Assembly: GCA_902802535.1 (NCBI GenBank)
Contig: CADCML010000024.1
Coordinates: 1-50,827 of the forward strand
Length of the DNA stretch: 50,827 bases
Reading direction: 5' to 3'
From: an uncultured Bacteroidia bacterium
Lineage (GTDB): Bacteria; Bacteroidota; Bacteroidia; Bacteroidales; F082
A model generated the notes under the pieces. It searched no databases. It was not told where the DNA came from and saw only the letters and a list, made by a program, of their open reading frames with translations. The translations under genes were made by a program, and so were the position numbers. Shown here piece after piece: positions 1 through 9,033 of this stretch (positions are counted from its first letter, which is position 1; the number at the start of each line of letters is the position of its first letter).

Positions 1-258
1 TTGCAGAACAGTTCCGACACCATCTCTGTTCCTTTGAGTTACACCGAAGAATCCCCTTTGTCGGGCTTCAACCTTGTGGGCAACCCCTTCCCCTGCGAGG
101 CCTATCTCGACAGGGCGTATTATGTACTAAGTGCAAACGGCACGGACATCAACCCCGATGCCATCCCGAGCACCGTGCCCATTCCGCCCTGCACAGCCGT
201 GTTCGTGAAGGCTCTGACTGAAGGCGACAGCGTTGTTTTCACTCGGGTGGCGCCTTGA
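1..258 (+). CDS. Secreted surface protein, C-terminal fragment
   Basis: The reading frame is open from the first base, so only the last 85 codons of a gene that begins outside the window are present. The product ends in a module with the landmarks NLVGNPFPCEAYLDRAYYVL and a final VFTRVAP, which recurs almost unchanged at the ends of the next two genes. Similar modules end many Bacteroidales extracellular proteins; its role is not known to me, and it is not the usual T9SS type A tail. The gene stops at TGA directly before a hairpin repeat. Together with its two downstream neighbours it is part of a tandem array of paralogous ends. Function of the missing N-terminal part cannot be judged. Confidence 0.8.
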   Translation: MQNSSDTISVPLSYTEESPLSGFNLVGNPFPCEAYLDRAYYVLSANGTDINPDAIPSTVPIPPCTAVFVKALTEGDSVVFTRVAP

Positions 259-268
259 TTTTTTATGG

Positions 269-335
269 CACACGGATTTCACAGATTACACAGATATGGC
301 ATCAAAACATCCGTGGAATCTGTGGAATCTGTGTG
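269..335. repeat. Long inverted repeat (hairpin) after the first gene
   Basis: A left arm starting CACACGGATTTCACAGAT (269-295) and a right arm ending GGAATCTGTGTG (308-335) are near reverse complements around a short loop. The same element recurs at 4057-4124. It lies between a stop codon and the next promoter, so it may act as a transcription terminator, but only a short T-run follows it. It belongs to a dispersed repeat type rather than to a gene. Confidence 0.75.
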
Positions 336-417
336 ACACTATATTTTGAGGCTTGACTTTCAACATCCGTGGAATCTGTGGAATCTGTGTGACACTATAT
401 TTTGAGGCTTGACTTTC
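306..417. repeat. Tandem 56-bp duplication
   Basis: Bases 306-361 and 362-417 are the same 56-bp sequence twice in a row. The unit covers the right arm of the hairpin and the TTGACTTTC block that carries the -33 element of the downstream promoter. A single further copy, with a few changes, is at 4095-4150. The duplication leaves an orphan -33-like TTG upstream of the complete promoter. Confidence 0.9.
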
Positions 418-438
418 CCGAAAAATTCCCTATCTTTG
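409..438 (+). promoter_or_regulatory. Bacteroidetes-type promoter
   Basis: TTG at 409-411 and TATCTTTG at 431-438 are separated by 19 bases, matching the Bacteroidetes -33/-7 pattern. Transcription would start near 445, about 45 bases before the ATG at 490. This is the main reason for preferring that start over the longer open frame beginning at 409, which would overlap the promoter. Confidence 0.8.
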
Positions 439-489
439 TCCCCGCGAAAAAGTTCTTATATTTCATACACTTCAAAATCAACCCTAACC

Positions 490-3400
490 ATGGACAAGAA
501 TTTACTTCAAAAAGCAAAGGCGCCCATGATTGCCTTGATTCTTTTTAACTTGTTTGCTTTCAGTGCGATAGCACAAGCACAAAACAGCTATGGCGGCGGA
601 ACCGGTACGTACACGGATCCCTACATCATTTCCACTACTGACCACCTCGACCAATTAGCCGCCAACGTGAACAGCGGAATGGAATACCAAAACGTGTATT
701 TCAAGCTTATGGATGACCTCGACTACACGGGCAAGACCTATACGCCTATCGGAAATTCATACTGGGAAGGCGGTTCGGAAAGTTATCACAAGTTCTTTGG
801 CATTTTCAATGGCAACAACCACTCCATCAACAATGTGACCATTTACAGCGAAGGTGGCTACTGTGGCTTGTTCGGATATGTGGGATGGGGCGGAAAAATC
901 CATAACCTCACTTTGGGCGGACAATCTACCATTACGGCTGTCGGTTTTGCTGGCGGTATTGCCGGTGTGATTGATAATGCCGAAATCATCGGGTGCAACG
1001 TGGGTGAAAACGTTGTCATTTCGGTTCATCCCAGAGCAAATAATTACGGTGTCATGCCCAATACATTCGGCGGAATCGTAGGCAGGTCAGATGGCAAGGT
1101 GAAGGATTGCATCAGTAGAGCCACTGTCAGCAATGGTGGCATCGGGAAGACAGAATATATTGGCGGCATAGCAGGGTCATTGTACGATAACCCTATGGAA
1201 GACTGCTACTTCTTGGGAGTGGTGGATGCCACAGGGTCCACCAATTATGTGGGCGACATCCTTGGCCTGCTTGGTGAGGGCGGCCAATTGGTCTCCAACT
1301 ATTATCACACCTCCAACAGACATGGCGGCGTGGACGGCAACGACACCGACAACGCAAAATGGATGGGTACCATCAGTTGTGTTAGCCCGGTCAGCGGCTA
1401 TGGCACTTTATATGTCTTTAATGACGGCACCACCCACTATTTCGGCGCAAACAGTTTCACATTGGTGGTTTTGAATTACAATGTGGCAGAAGGGTACCTC
1501 CCTTGTGGAATCTCCTATATGGCCAATGACACCATACCGCTCACCAACCCCAACGGCAACAGATATCCGCTTACCATGCCTGACGATGATGTCGTCATCA
1601 CAGGCACGGTGGAAGCCATCAAGCGCGACATCGGCTATTCCGACTGGGTGAGCATCACGATTCCTGAACAAGACTACACGGGCGAACCCCTGACCCCCGT
1701 CGTCACCGTTGTCGACAACAAGGACGGCGCGGCACTGACGCTTGAAGAGGGCACACACTACACCGTGACCCTGCCCGATGGCGGTTGCGTCATACCCGGC
1801 TACTACAATATCACCATTACAGGCATGGGCGACTTTGCCGGACAAACCACCAAGACTTTCACCATCCTCAACCCCGGAAGCGGCACGGAAGAAGACCCCT
1901 ACATCATCCGCAACACCGACCAAATGGACGGCTTGGCGGCGAGCGTCAATGGCGGCGACAGCAAGAGCGGCCAGTTTTTCCGCTTGGAAACCGACTTAGA
2001 CTATACTGGAAAGACCTATACACGCATTGGAATAGATGGTAATCGGCCTTTCAGCGGCACTTTCGACGGCAACGGCCACACCATCAGCCATGTGACGCTC
2101 AATGAGAACGACAATTTTATGGGTCTTTTTGGATATAGCAGCGGCACGGTGAAAAACCTGACCCTCGACGACAGCAGCATCCATGCTGAAAGGAGTGGTT
2201 CAGTTGGTGGCATTGTTGGCTTCTGTCATGGAGGAACTGTCATGGGATGCTATGTGACGGAGAATGTGAGCATTTCTGCGACAGGAGAAGAAGATCCTGG
2301 GGGGGAGATGGGTACGCTAATAGGCGGTGATGATGTTGGTGGCATTGTAGGCTATGCTTATTACTGCACCGTCAGCAACTGCATGAACTTTGCAGAGGTT
2401 TCAGGTGTAGAACGAGTTGGAGGAGTTGTAGGACGCAACAATAATTCCACCGTCACCAACAACTACTACGCCGGCAACAGCACGGTGGGCGGCATAGGTT
2501 ATTACGGAAGCAATAGCGGCAGCGATGTGGAAGGGCAAGCCCAGCGCGGCTATGCCATTGAGCCGCAACAACCGCTCGGCATCAGCCTTGAAGGGAGCAT
2601 CGGCGTGTTCTACGATGGCAAGGTCTATGCAGGTGAGAATCAAGAGGCTATCGTGGGTTTTGAGGTCACAGGCTCCTCCATCGTGCCTCAATGCCTCAAT
2701 CTCAGTGCAGGAACCTACGCCGACAACGACGACGGCACCTACACCATCACCATGCCCGCCGAGGACATTACCGTAAACGGAAACATCGTTGAGCATGAGT
2801 CTTTGTATTTCCAATTGGATTGCGAGGGCGGCACCACAGCCACCGTCATCCAGCACGATTCCTACGCCACCACTTTGGTAGGAGAGTTTGCCGTGCCTTA
2901 CGGATTCACTTACGACGAAACCTATTACGAGGTTACAGCTATCGGAGACCATGCTTTTGAGGGCTGCACCGGAATCACCAAATTGTATCTTGACGAGAAC
3001 ATGGCCGCGGTTGGTATCGAAGCCTTCAAGAATTGCACAGGCCTCACCAAAATCACAGCCATACCCCTTGCGCCGCCCACGGCTGCAGCGAATGCCTTCG
3101 ACAGCGTTCCTGCCAATCTGGTGCTTGAAGTTTCGTTCTGCTACCAGTATGACTACAGCGTGGCTGCCGGATGGAGCCGCTTCACCAACATCAACGGCAC
3201 AGGACCTTGCGAACACACGTTTATGGGAATGGAGGACAATTTGTGGTCGAACCCCAATAACTGGATGGGCGGTCTGCCCGATGGCACCTCAAGGGTCGGC
3301 ATCAATGGCTATTGCGAGATAGACGACGATGTCCAAGTAGGCTCCATCACCATTGGGAATTTTTATTTGGAAGACGAAGGCGACATCATCATGGACCGCC

Positions 3401-4125
3401 TCACCGTGAAAGCAGGGAAAACTCTCACGGCGAACAACTTTATCTACACCAGAGGTGAAGCCCGTCACTTCATCATCGAGGACGGCGCACAGGTCGTCCA
3501 TCCCAACGCCGGCGCAAAAGCCACGGTGCAAAAGGCCGTCAGTGCCTACAGCACCCAAAGCGGCGTGAACAATGGCTGGCACCTGATTGCCTTGCCGCTC
3601 ACAGGAAGCATCGATGTGGATTCGGTGGGCAATATGATTGAGGGCGAGTACGATTTGTACGCTTACGACGAGACGACGGCTTATTGGAAGAATAGCAAAA
3701 ACACGGAGAACAGTTTCACGGCATTGGAAGCCACGAAGGGCTATCTTTACGCCCATGGTGAGGATGTCACCCTTGAGTTTTCGGGCACCTTGCAGAACAG
3801 TTCGGCCACCATCTCTGTTCCTTTGAGCTACACCACTGTAGCCCATTTGTCGGGCTTCAACCTTGTAGGCAACCCGTTCCCCTGCGAGGCCTATCTCGAC
3901 AGGGCGTATTATGTACTAAGTGCAAACGGCACGGAAATCAACCCCGTGGCCATCCCGAGCACCGTGCCCGTTCCGCCCTGCACAGCCGTGTTCGTGAAGG
4001 CCGTGGACGAAGGCGACAGCGTTGTTTTCACTCGGGTGGCGCCTTGGTTTTTATGGCACACAGATTTCACAGATTTCACAGATGTCGCATCCAAAACATC
4101 CGTGGAATCCGTGGAATCTGTGTGA
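490..4125 (+). CDS. GLUG-repeat / BspA-like LRR secreted surface protein
   Basis: A 1211-residue exported protein. The N-terminus (MDKNLLQKAKAPMIALIL, ending AIAQAQ) is a signal peptide. Two blocks of GLUG-type repeats follow (about residues 36-270 and 462-664), each opening with a GTGTYTDPYI-like or GSGTEEDPYII segment; between them lies an MBG-like beta domain (about 384-462). A BspA-type leucine-rich repeat stretch (about 790-895, IGDHAFEGCTGITKLYL) and a C-terminal module (about 1021-1186) shared with both neighbours complete it. Such proteins are usually cell-surface adhesins. The paralogs stop after VFTRVAP; here TGA has become TGG, and translation continues 26 residues into the hairpin repeat. 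No T9SS type A tail is seen. The start follows the promoter at 409-438. Family role is known; the ligand is not. Confidence 0.85.
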   Translation: MDKNLLQKAKAPMIALILFNLFAFSAIAQAQNSYGGGTGTYTDPYIISTTDHLDQLAANVNSGMEYQNVYFKLMDDLDYTGKTYTPIGNSYWEGGSESYHKFFGIFNGNNHSINNVTIYSEGGYCGLFGYVGWGGKIHNLTLGGQSTITAVGFAGGIAGVIDNAEIIGCNVGENVVISVHPRANNYGVMPNTFGGIVGRSDGKVKDCISRATVSNGGIGKTEYIGGIAGSLYDNPMEDCYFLGVVDATGSTNYVGDILGLLGEGGQLVSNYYHTSNRHGGVDGNDTDNAKWMGTISCVSPVSGYGTLYVFNDGTTHYFGANSFTLVVLNYNVAEGYLPCGISYMANDTIPLTNPNGNRYPLTMPDDDVVITGTVEAIKRDIGYSDWVSITIPEQDYTGEPLTPVVTVVDNKDGAALTLEEGTHYTVTLPDGGCVIPGYYNITITGMGDFAGQTTKTFTILNPGSGTEEDPYIIRNTDQMDGLAASVNGGDSKSGQFFRLETDLDYTGKTYTRIGIDGNRPFSGTFDGNGHTISHVTLNENDNFMGLFGYSSGTVKNLTLDDSSIHAERSGSVGGIVGFCHGGTVMGCYVTENVSISATGEEDPGGEMGTLIGGDDVGGIVGYAYYCTVSNCMNFAEVSGVERVGGVVGRNNNSTVTNNYYAGNSTVGGIGYYGSNSGSDVEGQAQRGYAIEPQQPLGISLEGSIGVFYDGKVYAGENQEAIVGFEVTGSSIVPQCLNLSAGTYADNDDGTYTITMPAEDITVNGNIVEHESLYFQLDCEGGTTATVIQHDSYATTLVGEFAVPYGFTYDETYYEVTAIGDHAFEGCTGITKLYLDENMAAVGIEAFKNCTGLTKITAIPLAPPTAAANAFDSVPANLVLEVSFCYQYDYSVAAGWSRFTNINGTGPCEHTFMGMEDNLWSNPNNWMGGLPDGTSRVGINGYCEIDDDVQVGSITIGNFYLEDEGDIIMDRLTVKAGKTLTANNFIYTRGEARHFIIEDGAQVVHPNAGAKATVQKAVSAYSTQSGVNNGWHLIALPLTGSIDVDSVGNMIEGEYDLYAYDETTAYWKNSKNTENSFTALEATKGYLYAHGEDVTLEFSGTLQNSSATISVPLSYTTVAHLSGFNLVGNPFPCEAYLDRAYYVLSANGTEINPVAIPSTVPVPPCTAVFVKAVDEGDSVVFTRVAPWFLWHTDFTDFTDVASKTSVESVESV
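4057..4124. repeat. Inverted repeat overlapping the 3' end of the GLUG gene
   Basis: Left arm 4057-4084 (CACACAGATTTCACAGAT onward) and right arm 4097-4124 (CATCCGTGG onward, ending ATCTGTGTG) pair over 28 positions with four differences, around a 12-base loop. Because the upstream gene lost its usual stop codon, most of this hairpin is translated. It is the second copy of the element at 269-335. Confidence 0.85.
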
Positions 4126-4141
4126 CACAATATTTTGAGGC

Positions 4142-4171
4142 TTGACTTTCCCGAAAAATTCCTTATCTTTG
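4142..4171 (+). promoter_or_regulatory. Bacteroidetes-type promoter
   Basis: TTG at 4142-4144 and TATCTTTG at 4164-4171 with a 19-base spacer duplicate the promoter at 409-438, including the CCCGAAAAATTCC sequence between the boxes. Predicted transcription start is near 4178. Confidence 0.8.
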
Positions 4172-4215
4172 TCCCCGAAAAAGTATACTTAATGTTCATT
4201 AAATCCTTTACAACG

Positions 4216-7200
4216 ATGACCAACATCTTCCTAAAAATCATGCCGGCCACCGCTGCCAACATTCCCCAAAAAGCCCTGAAAGGGCGACCCGACGTCATGC
4301 ACGGGTGCAACCCGTGCACCAACAAACCGCAGGCCAACCACGGGTGCAACCCGTGCAACAACCACAGCCGCGCCCCGCGCGTAGCCAAAACCCTCCTCCT
4401 CGCGCTCCTCCTCGCCCTGCTCGCGCCGCTTGCGGCACGGGCGCAAAACCCCGACTGCAACGGGCCTATCGCCATTGCCACCGATGCGCCCTACACCCAA
4501 GGCTTTGAAGATGGGGTAATCCCCGGTTGCTGGGACGTATATCCTACGACACATGCCCCGACTATTAATAATTCTGTCTCACACAGTGGATCTTACAGCC
4601 TGAGGTTTAGGGAAATAGGCTATGCCGTCCTGCCGGAGTTCAGCAACCCTTTGGACGAGTTGCAAATCAGTTTTTGGAGTCTAAACACAGACCAACTGCA
4701 ATTGGGCTACATTACCGCAGAGGACGACGGCACCTGCAACACCTTTACGGCCATTGCAGATTATACTGCTTCTTATGATTGGGTTCAGTACACCAACTAT
4801 CTGCTTAATGTGCCTGCAACGGCGCACCGCTTGGCGTTCAAAGCCGCGTCAGATTTTGTACTGGTTGACGATGTGGAAGTTGCCATTCGTACCCTCGATT
4901 GCTATCCTTTGGGCGCGTTGGGTTTGGGCAGGGTGGCCTCCAACTCCGCCTACCTGAGTTGGGAGGTGTATGACGCTGAACAAACCGCATGGGACGTGCA
5001 AGTGGCCACCGATGCCAACTTCACCGAGAACGTGGCCAACCTTGTGGCCGACAGCCACGAGAACTATCTTGTGGAAGGCCTCGACCCCGACACTTATTAC
5101 TATGTGCGCGTGAAGCCCACGTGCAGCGACGACCTTTGGAGCAACACCGTCCAGTTCTGGACCATGCCCCCATGCGACGGTCCAATCACCGTGACTGCCA
5201 ATGCACCTTACACGGAAGGCTTTGAAAATCCCGAAGGAACCCATGAAAATGAGTTAGGCCGCCTTCCTGCCTGCTGGGAGTCGTACACGACAGGCAGTGT
5301 CGGCCCGCACAATGCAACCGCAGGCTCCGCGAATGTCCACGGCGGTTCACAATCCCTGTCGTTCAACAGTGAAAGCGGAACTGATACCTACTACGCCATC
5401 CTGCCTGAGTTCAGCAATCCCTTCAACGAACTGCAAATCAGTTTTTGGTTGAAATACAGTTGGGGTCTATTACAATTGGGCTATATCACCGCTGAGGACG
5501 AGGGCAACTGCAACACCTTTACGGCCATTGCAGACTTCGGGCCGGCCTCCACATGGACGCAGCACACCGCCTACCTGCTCTATGTGCCCGAGGCGGCGCA
5601 CCGTTTGGCCTTCAAATGGAGCGAAAGTGTTATGAGTGGCTTCATTGACGATGTGGAAGTGTCGATTTGTACGCTCGACTGCTTCCCGGTGGGCAATTTG
5701 AGTGTCGAAGGTTTATCCTCCACTACCGCCTACCTGAGTTGGGAATTGTTTGACGACAGCCAAACCGCATGGAACGTGCAATTGGCCACCGATGCGGCCT
5801 TCACCAACATCTTGGCCGACGAAGAAACCGACAGCCACGAGAACTACCTGTTGGAAGGCCTCAGCCCAGGAACCTATTACTATGTGCGCGTGAAGCCTAC
5901 ATGCAATACCGACCTTTGGAATGTCATCGGCTTCACCACCCTGTGCGGGCCATACGAGATAACCTTAGATGCGCCCTACACGCAAGACTTTGAAAGCCCC
6001 GAGGGCACCCTTTGGACGGGGCAAGGTCCCCTTCCTCCTTGTTGGGAGGGTTACAACAATACGGTCAATCCCGCCCCGCACAATACTATCGGGAGTGAGG
6101 GTGCGCCTAATTATGTACACAGCGGCGCACAGTCCCTGTCGTTCTATAACGGTGGCGACGCATACGCCGTGCTGCCTGAGTTCAGCAATTCCATCAGCGG
6201 ACTGCAAATCAGTTTCTGGATGAGAACGGCTGGCGACGGCTCAGGCCAACTCCGCTTGGGCTACCTCACTGCCGAGGACGACGGCACCTGCAACACCTTT
6301 ACCGAAATTGCAGACTATGGAAGCAATTTTGGATCGATGGTGCAGCGCAGCACGACCTTGGAGAACGTGCCCGCAACTGCGCACCGTTTGGCTTTCAGGT
6401 GGAGCGCGACAAGTAAATTCCGCTGCTTCGTTGACGATGTGACGGTTTCCATCAATCTCGAAATGATCCCGCCCCGCGACATTGCCGTCGGCAGCATCAC
6501 TCCCCATGAAGCCGACATCACTTGGAAGGGTGCTTGCGACAGTTACTCGCTGCGCTACCGCGAGGTTCCCCTTCTCTTCGGCGAAGGCTTCGAGAAAGGC
6601 ACGATGCCCCAAGGCTGGAGCATTGAGGGCGACAACACAGACCCAATCAAGACTTGGCGCATCGGCGTTGGCGACTACCACACCAGCGTTGGCGACGGCT
6701 CAATCGGCGCCCACAGCGGCCATTACAACGCACTCATCACACACGGCTATTTGGACGCAGTGACCTATTTTGTCACTCCCGCCTTCAACCTGACCGGACA
6801 AACCAACCTGACACTCTCCTTCTGGTACGTCAACCGGAAACGGGGCAATGTCACCGACGAGTTGGCCGTTTGCTATCGCATCGGCAACGAAGGCGAATGG
6901 AACGAACTGTGGAGCACCACAGTGAACCACGAAGCATGGACGAACCAAACCGTTGCCCTGACCGGCCTCGCCAATAACTACCAAATCGGCTTCCGTTGCA
7001 CCGACCACTGCGGCTGGGGCGTGGGCTTGGACGACATCACCACAAACATCAACATCGTACCCGAATGGACGACCGTCAGCGAGGCCGAAAGCCCCTGCAC
7101 GCTCACCGGGCTCACGCCCGAAACCGACTATGAGGTGCAGGTGAAGAGCAACTGCGAGGGCTACGAGGACTGGAGCGAAGCGGTAGGCTTCACCACCCTT

Positions 7201-8466
7201 GAGGTCTGCCCCGTGCCTTTCAACATGGCGGCAAGCAGCGTCACGGCGACGGGTGCAACCTTGGCGTGGACGGGCTTCAGCGACAGCTACAACGTGCGGT
7301 ACAGAACGGCAGTGCAAGATTCCTTCTCCGAAGACTTTGAAGGTGAAGACGTCATCGCCCCGGGCAACTGGACTTTCATCAGCAAAAACATCGTTAACGG
7401 CATCGGAGGCAACGGAGAGCATCCCGCCGGAATTTTTGCCTTTGGAGACGAATGGGCATACTCGCCTGTACATGGCGGCGAGAAAGCCTTCAGGTTCTCG
7501 TCCTACACCTGGATAAATTCAGGGGAAGCCTTCGACCAATACTTGGTTTCTCCCGAACTGTCAGTGACTGGTCCGCTGAAATTCTATCACAGGAAATACA
7601 ACAACGCTACCGAAAGTCTTCAAGTGGGTTATTCCACCACCAGCAACGACGTGGAGACAGAAGGCGTGTTCACTTGGACCGAGGTCGCATTAGGCTCGTC
7701 ATGGCAGGAATGTACGCTTGCGCTTCCCGCCGACGTGAAATACGTTGCCTTCCATTATTACGGCTATTGTTCATACTGTGTTTATTTGGACGACATCATC
7801 ATCGACGATTGGGTACCCGCCGGCGAATGGGACTCGGAGGAGGGCATCCTCAGCGGCCTGCAACCCAACATGCCATACGAGTGGCAAGCGCAAGGCGTTT
7901 GCGACGGCGAGGCCACCGGTTGGAGCGCGAGCGCCTATTTCACCACCGAAGAGGGCATAACCCTCACCAAGGACATCACCGGCTACGGCACAGGCGCAGG
8001 CGGCTACTATCTCATTGCCTCGCCCGTGATGGAGGCCGTCACGCCCACGGCTGAGAACGGCTTCCTCACCAACGAATACGACCTTTACCGCTTCAACCCG
8101 TCGGGTCAAGGCAACGAATGGGAGAACCACAAGGCCAATGGGTTCGTGTTGACCAACGGCAAGGGCTACCTCTATGCCAGCCAAGAGAACACCACCCTTA
8201 TTTTCACAGGAACGCCTTACGACGGCAGCGGCGAAATCGCGCTGGAATATGACCCCGCCGACAGCCGCAAGTGTTGGAACCTTGTAGGCAACCCGTTCCC
8301 CTGCGAGGCCTATCTCGACAGGGAATATTATGTGCTGGGTGCAAACGGCACGGAAATCAACCCCGAGGCCATCCCGAGCACCGTGCCCGTTCCGCCTTGC
8401 ACAGCCGTGTTCGTGAAGGCTTTGAGTGAAGGCGACAGCGTTGTTTTCACTCGGGTGGCGCCGTGA
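4216..8466 (+). CDS. Choice-of-anchor J / fibronectin III multi-domain surface protein
   Basis: About 1416 residues. A hydrophobic signal segment (AKTLLLALLLALLAPLAARA) lies at about residues 55-76 and is preceded by an unusually long N-region. Three closely related jelly-roll modules of the choice-of-anchor J / cleaved-adhesin kind follow (PYTQGFEDG ... SFW ... DDVEV; nt about 4480-4890, 5160-5680, 5950-6460), alternating with fibronectin-III-like segments (YLSWE ... YYYVRVKPTC). Two more divergent jelly rolls lie at about 6580-7050 and 7320-7810, and the shared C-terminal module at 7970-8466. It is probably a cell-surface or secreted adhesin. The start is uncertain: ATG at 4192, 4216 or 4297 all lie downstream of the promoter; 4216 is chosen because it aligns with the start of the paralog at 490. 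The next gene begins 31 bases after the stop. Confidence 0.82.
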   Translation: MTNIFLKIMPATAANIPQKALKGRPDVMHGCNPCTNKPQANHGCNPCNNHSRAPRVAKTLLLALLLALLAPLAARAQNPDCNGPIAIATDAPYTQGFEDGVIPGCWDVYPTTHAPTINNSVSHSGSYSLRFREIGYAVLPEFSNPLDELQISFWSLNTDQLQLGYITAEDDGTCNTFTAIADYTASYDWVQYTNYLLNVPATAHRLAFKAASDFVLVDDVEVAIRTLDCYPLGALGLGRVASNSAYLSWEVYDAEQTAWDVQVATDANFTENVANLVADSHENYLVEGLDPDTYYYVRVKPTCSDDLWSNTVQFWTMPPCDGPITVTANAPYTEGFENPEGTHENELGRLPACWESYTTGSVGPHNATAGSANVHGGSQSLSFNSESGTDTYYAILPEFSNPFNELQISFWLKYSWGLLQLGYITAEDEGNCNTFTAIADFGPASTWTQHTAYLLYVPEAAHRLAFKWSESVMSGFIDDVEVSICTLDCFPVGNLSVEGLSSTTAYLSWELFDDSQTAWNVQLATDAAFTNILADEETDSHENYLLEGLSPGTYYYVRVKPTCNTDLWNVIGFTTLCGPYEITLDAPYTQDFESPEGTLWTGQGPLPPCWEGYNNTVNPAPHNTIGSEGAPNYVHSGAQSLSFYNGGDAYAVLPEFSNSISGLQISFWMRTAGDGSGQLRLGYLTAEDDGTCNTFTEIADYGSNFGSMVQRSTTLENVPATAHRLAFRWSATSKFRCFVDDVTVSINLEMIPPRDIAVGSITPHEADITWKGACDSYSLRYREVPLLFGEGFEKGTMPQGWSIEGDNTDPIKTWRIGVGDYHTSVGDGSIGAHSGHYNALITHGYLDAVTYFVTPAFNLTGQTNLTLSFWYVNRKRGNVTDELAVCYRIGNEGEWNELWSTTVNHEAWTNQTVALTGLANNYQIGFRCTDHCGWGVGLDDITTNINIVPEWTTVSEAESPCTLTGLTPETDYEVQVKSNCEGYEDWSEAVGFTTLEVCPVPFNMAASSVTATGATLAWTGFSDSYNVRYRTAVQDSFSEDFEGEDVIAPGNWTFISKNIVNGIGGNGEHPAGIFAFGDEWAYSPVHGGEKAFRFSSYTWINSGEAFDQYLVSPELSVTGPLKFYHRKYNNATESLQVGYSTTSNDVETEGVFTWTEVALGSSWQECTLALPADVKYVAFHYYGYCSYCVYLDDIIIDDWVPAGEWDSEEGILSGLQPNMPYEWQAQGVCDGEATGWSASAYFTTEEGITLTKDITGYGTGAGGYYLIASPVMEAVTPTAENGFLTNEYDLYRFNPSGQGNEWENHKANGFVLTNGKGYLYASQENTTLIFTGTPYDGSGEIALEYDPADSRKCWNLVGNPFPCEAYLDREYYVLGANGTEINPEAIPSTVPVPPCTAVFVKALSEGDSVVFTRVAP
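4268..4355. repeat. Absorbed intergenic-type repeats in the 5' coding region
   Basis: AAAGCCCTGAAAGGGCGACC (from about 4269) is followed by two palindromes of the form CACGGGT-GCA-ACCCGTG, at 4300-4316 and 4339-4355. They encode the repeated HGCNPC stretches ahead of the signal peptide. The first block recurs, inverted and interrupted, at about 19996-20038, so these are dispersed repeats and not gene-specific sequence. Confidence 0.75.
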
Positions 8467-8496
8467 TTGGGGAAAAAAGCGTACTTTTGCTGCCCT

Positions 8497-8961
8497 ATGA
8501 AACAAACCACCCAATGTTACCTTGAGCGCGGCAGCCAATACCTCATGCTGCACCGCACCAAGAAAGAGAACGACGAGAACCACGACAAATGGATTGGCGT
8601 GGGCGGCAAGTTCGAGGAAGGGGAGAGCCCCGAAGACTGCATGAGGCGCGAGGTGCGCGAAGAAACGGGCTTCACCGTCACGGCTTGGCGCTACTGCGGC
8701 ATCGTCACCTTCGTGCACAACATCTGGCCCGCCGAGCAGATGCACATTTTCGTCTGCACCGACTGGACTGGCGACCCCATCGACTGCAACGAGGGCGACC
8801 TCGAATGGGTTGACAAACAGCGGCTTATCGAACTGCCTTCATGGGAAGGCGACAAGCTGTTTTTGAGGCTGATTGACGAGCATCGACCTTTCTTTTCCCT
8901 GAAGTTGACCTACAAGAACGACACCCTGAAAGAGGCCGTTTTGGATGGAAAACGCCTGTAG
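8497..8961 (+). CDS. NUDIX hydrolase (MutT-like)
   Basis: A 154-residue cytoplasmic enzyme. Residues 37-59 match the NUDIX box GX5EX7REUXEEXGU exactly, with G37, E43, R51, E52, E55, E56 and G58. NUDIX enzymes hydrolyse nucleoside diphosphates linked to another group; the small size and MutT-like layout suggest an (8-oxo-)dNTP or similar nucleotide pyrophosphatase, but the substrate cannot be read from the sequence. The ATG at 8497 is used; a longer frame from TTG at 8467 would include the -7-like TACTTTTG at 8482-8489, which more likely belongs to the promoter. The gene lies between surface-protein genes and has no obvious functional link to them. Confidence 0.9.
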   Translation: MKQTTQCYLERGSQYLMLHRTKKENDENHDKWIGVGGKFEEGESPEDCMRREVREETGFTVTAWRYCGIVTFVHNIWPAEQMHIFVCTDWTGDPIDCNEGDLEWVDKQRLIELPSWEGDKLFLRLIDEHRPFFSLKLTYKNDTLKEAVLDGKRL

Positions 8962-8997
8962 ACGAACTTTTTTTCTTCGATTGGTATGTTTTTTGTT

Positions 8998-9005
8998 TAT
9001 TTTTG
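8998..9005 (+). promoter_or_regulatory. Candidate -7 box
   Basis: TATTTTTG matches TAnnTTTG 28 bases before the ATG at 9034. No TTG lies at the standard distance upstream, so only half of the promoter pattern is supported. Confidence 0.45.
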
Positions 9006-9033
9006 CGTTTAATATGCAAAAAACTGAACTATC

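Noticed and set aside
409-489. Start of the GLUG gene at the upstream TTG (409)
   Set aside because: That frame overlaps the promoter boxes and puts 27 non-signal residues before a complete signal peptide that begins at ATG 490.
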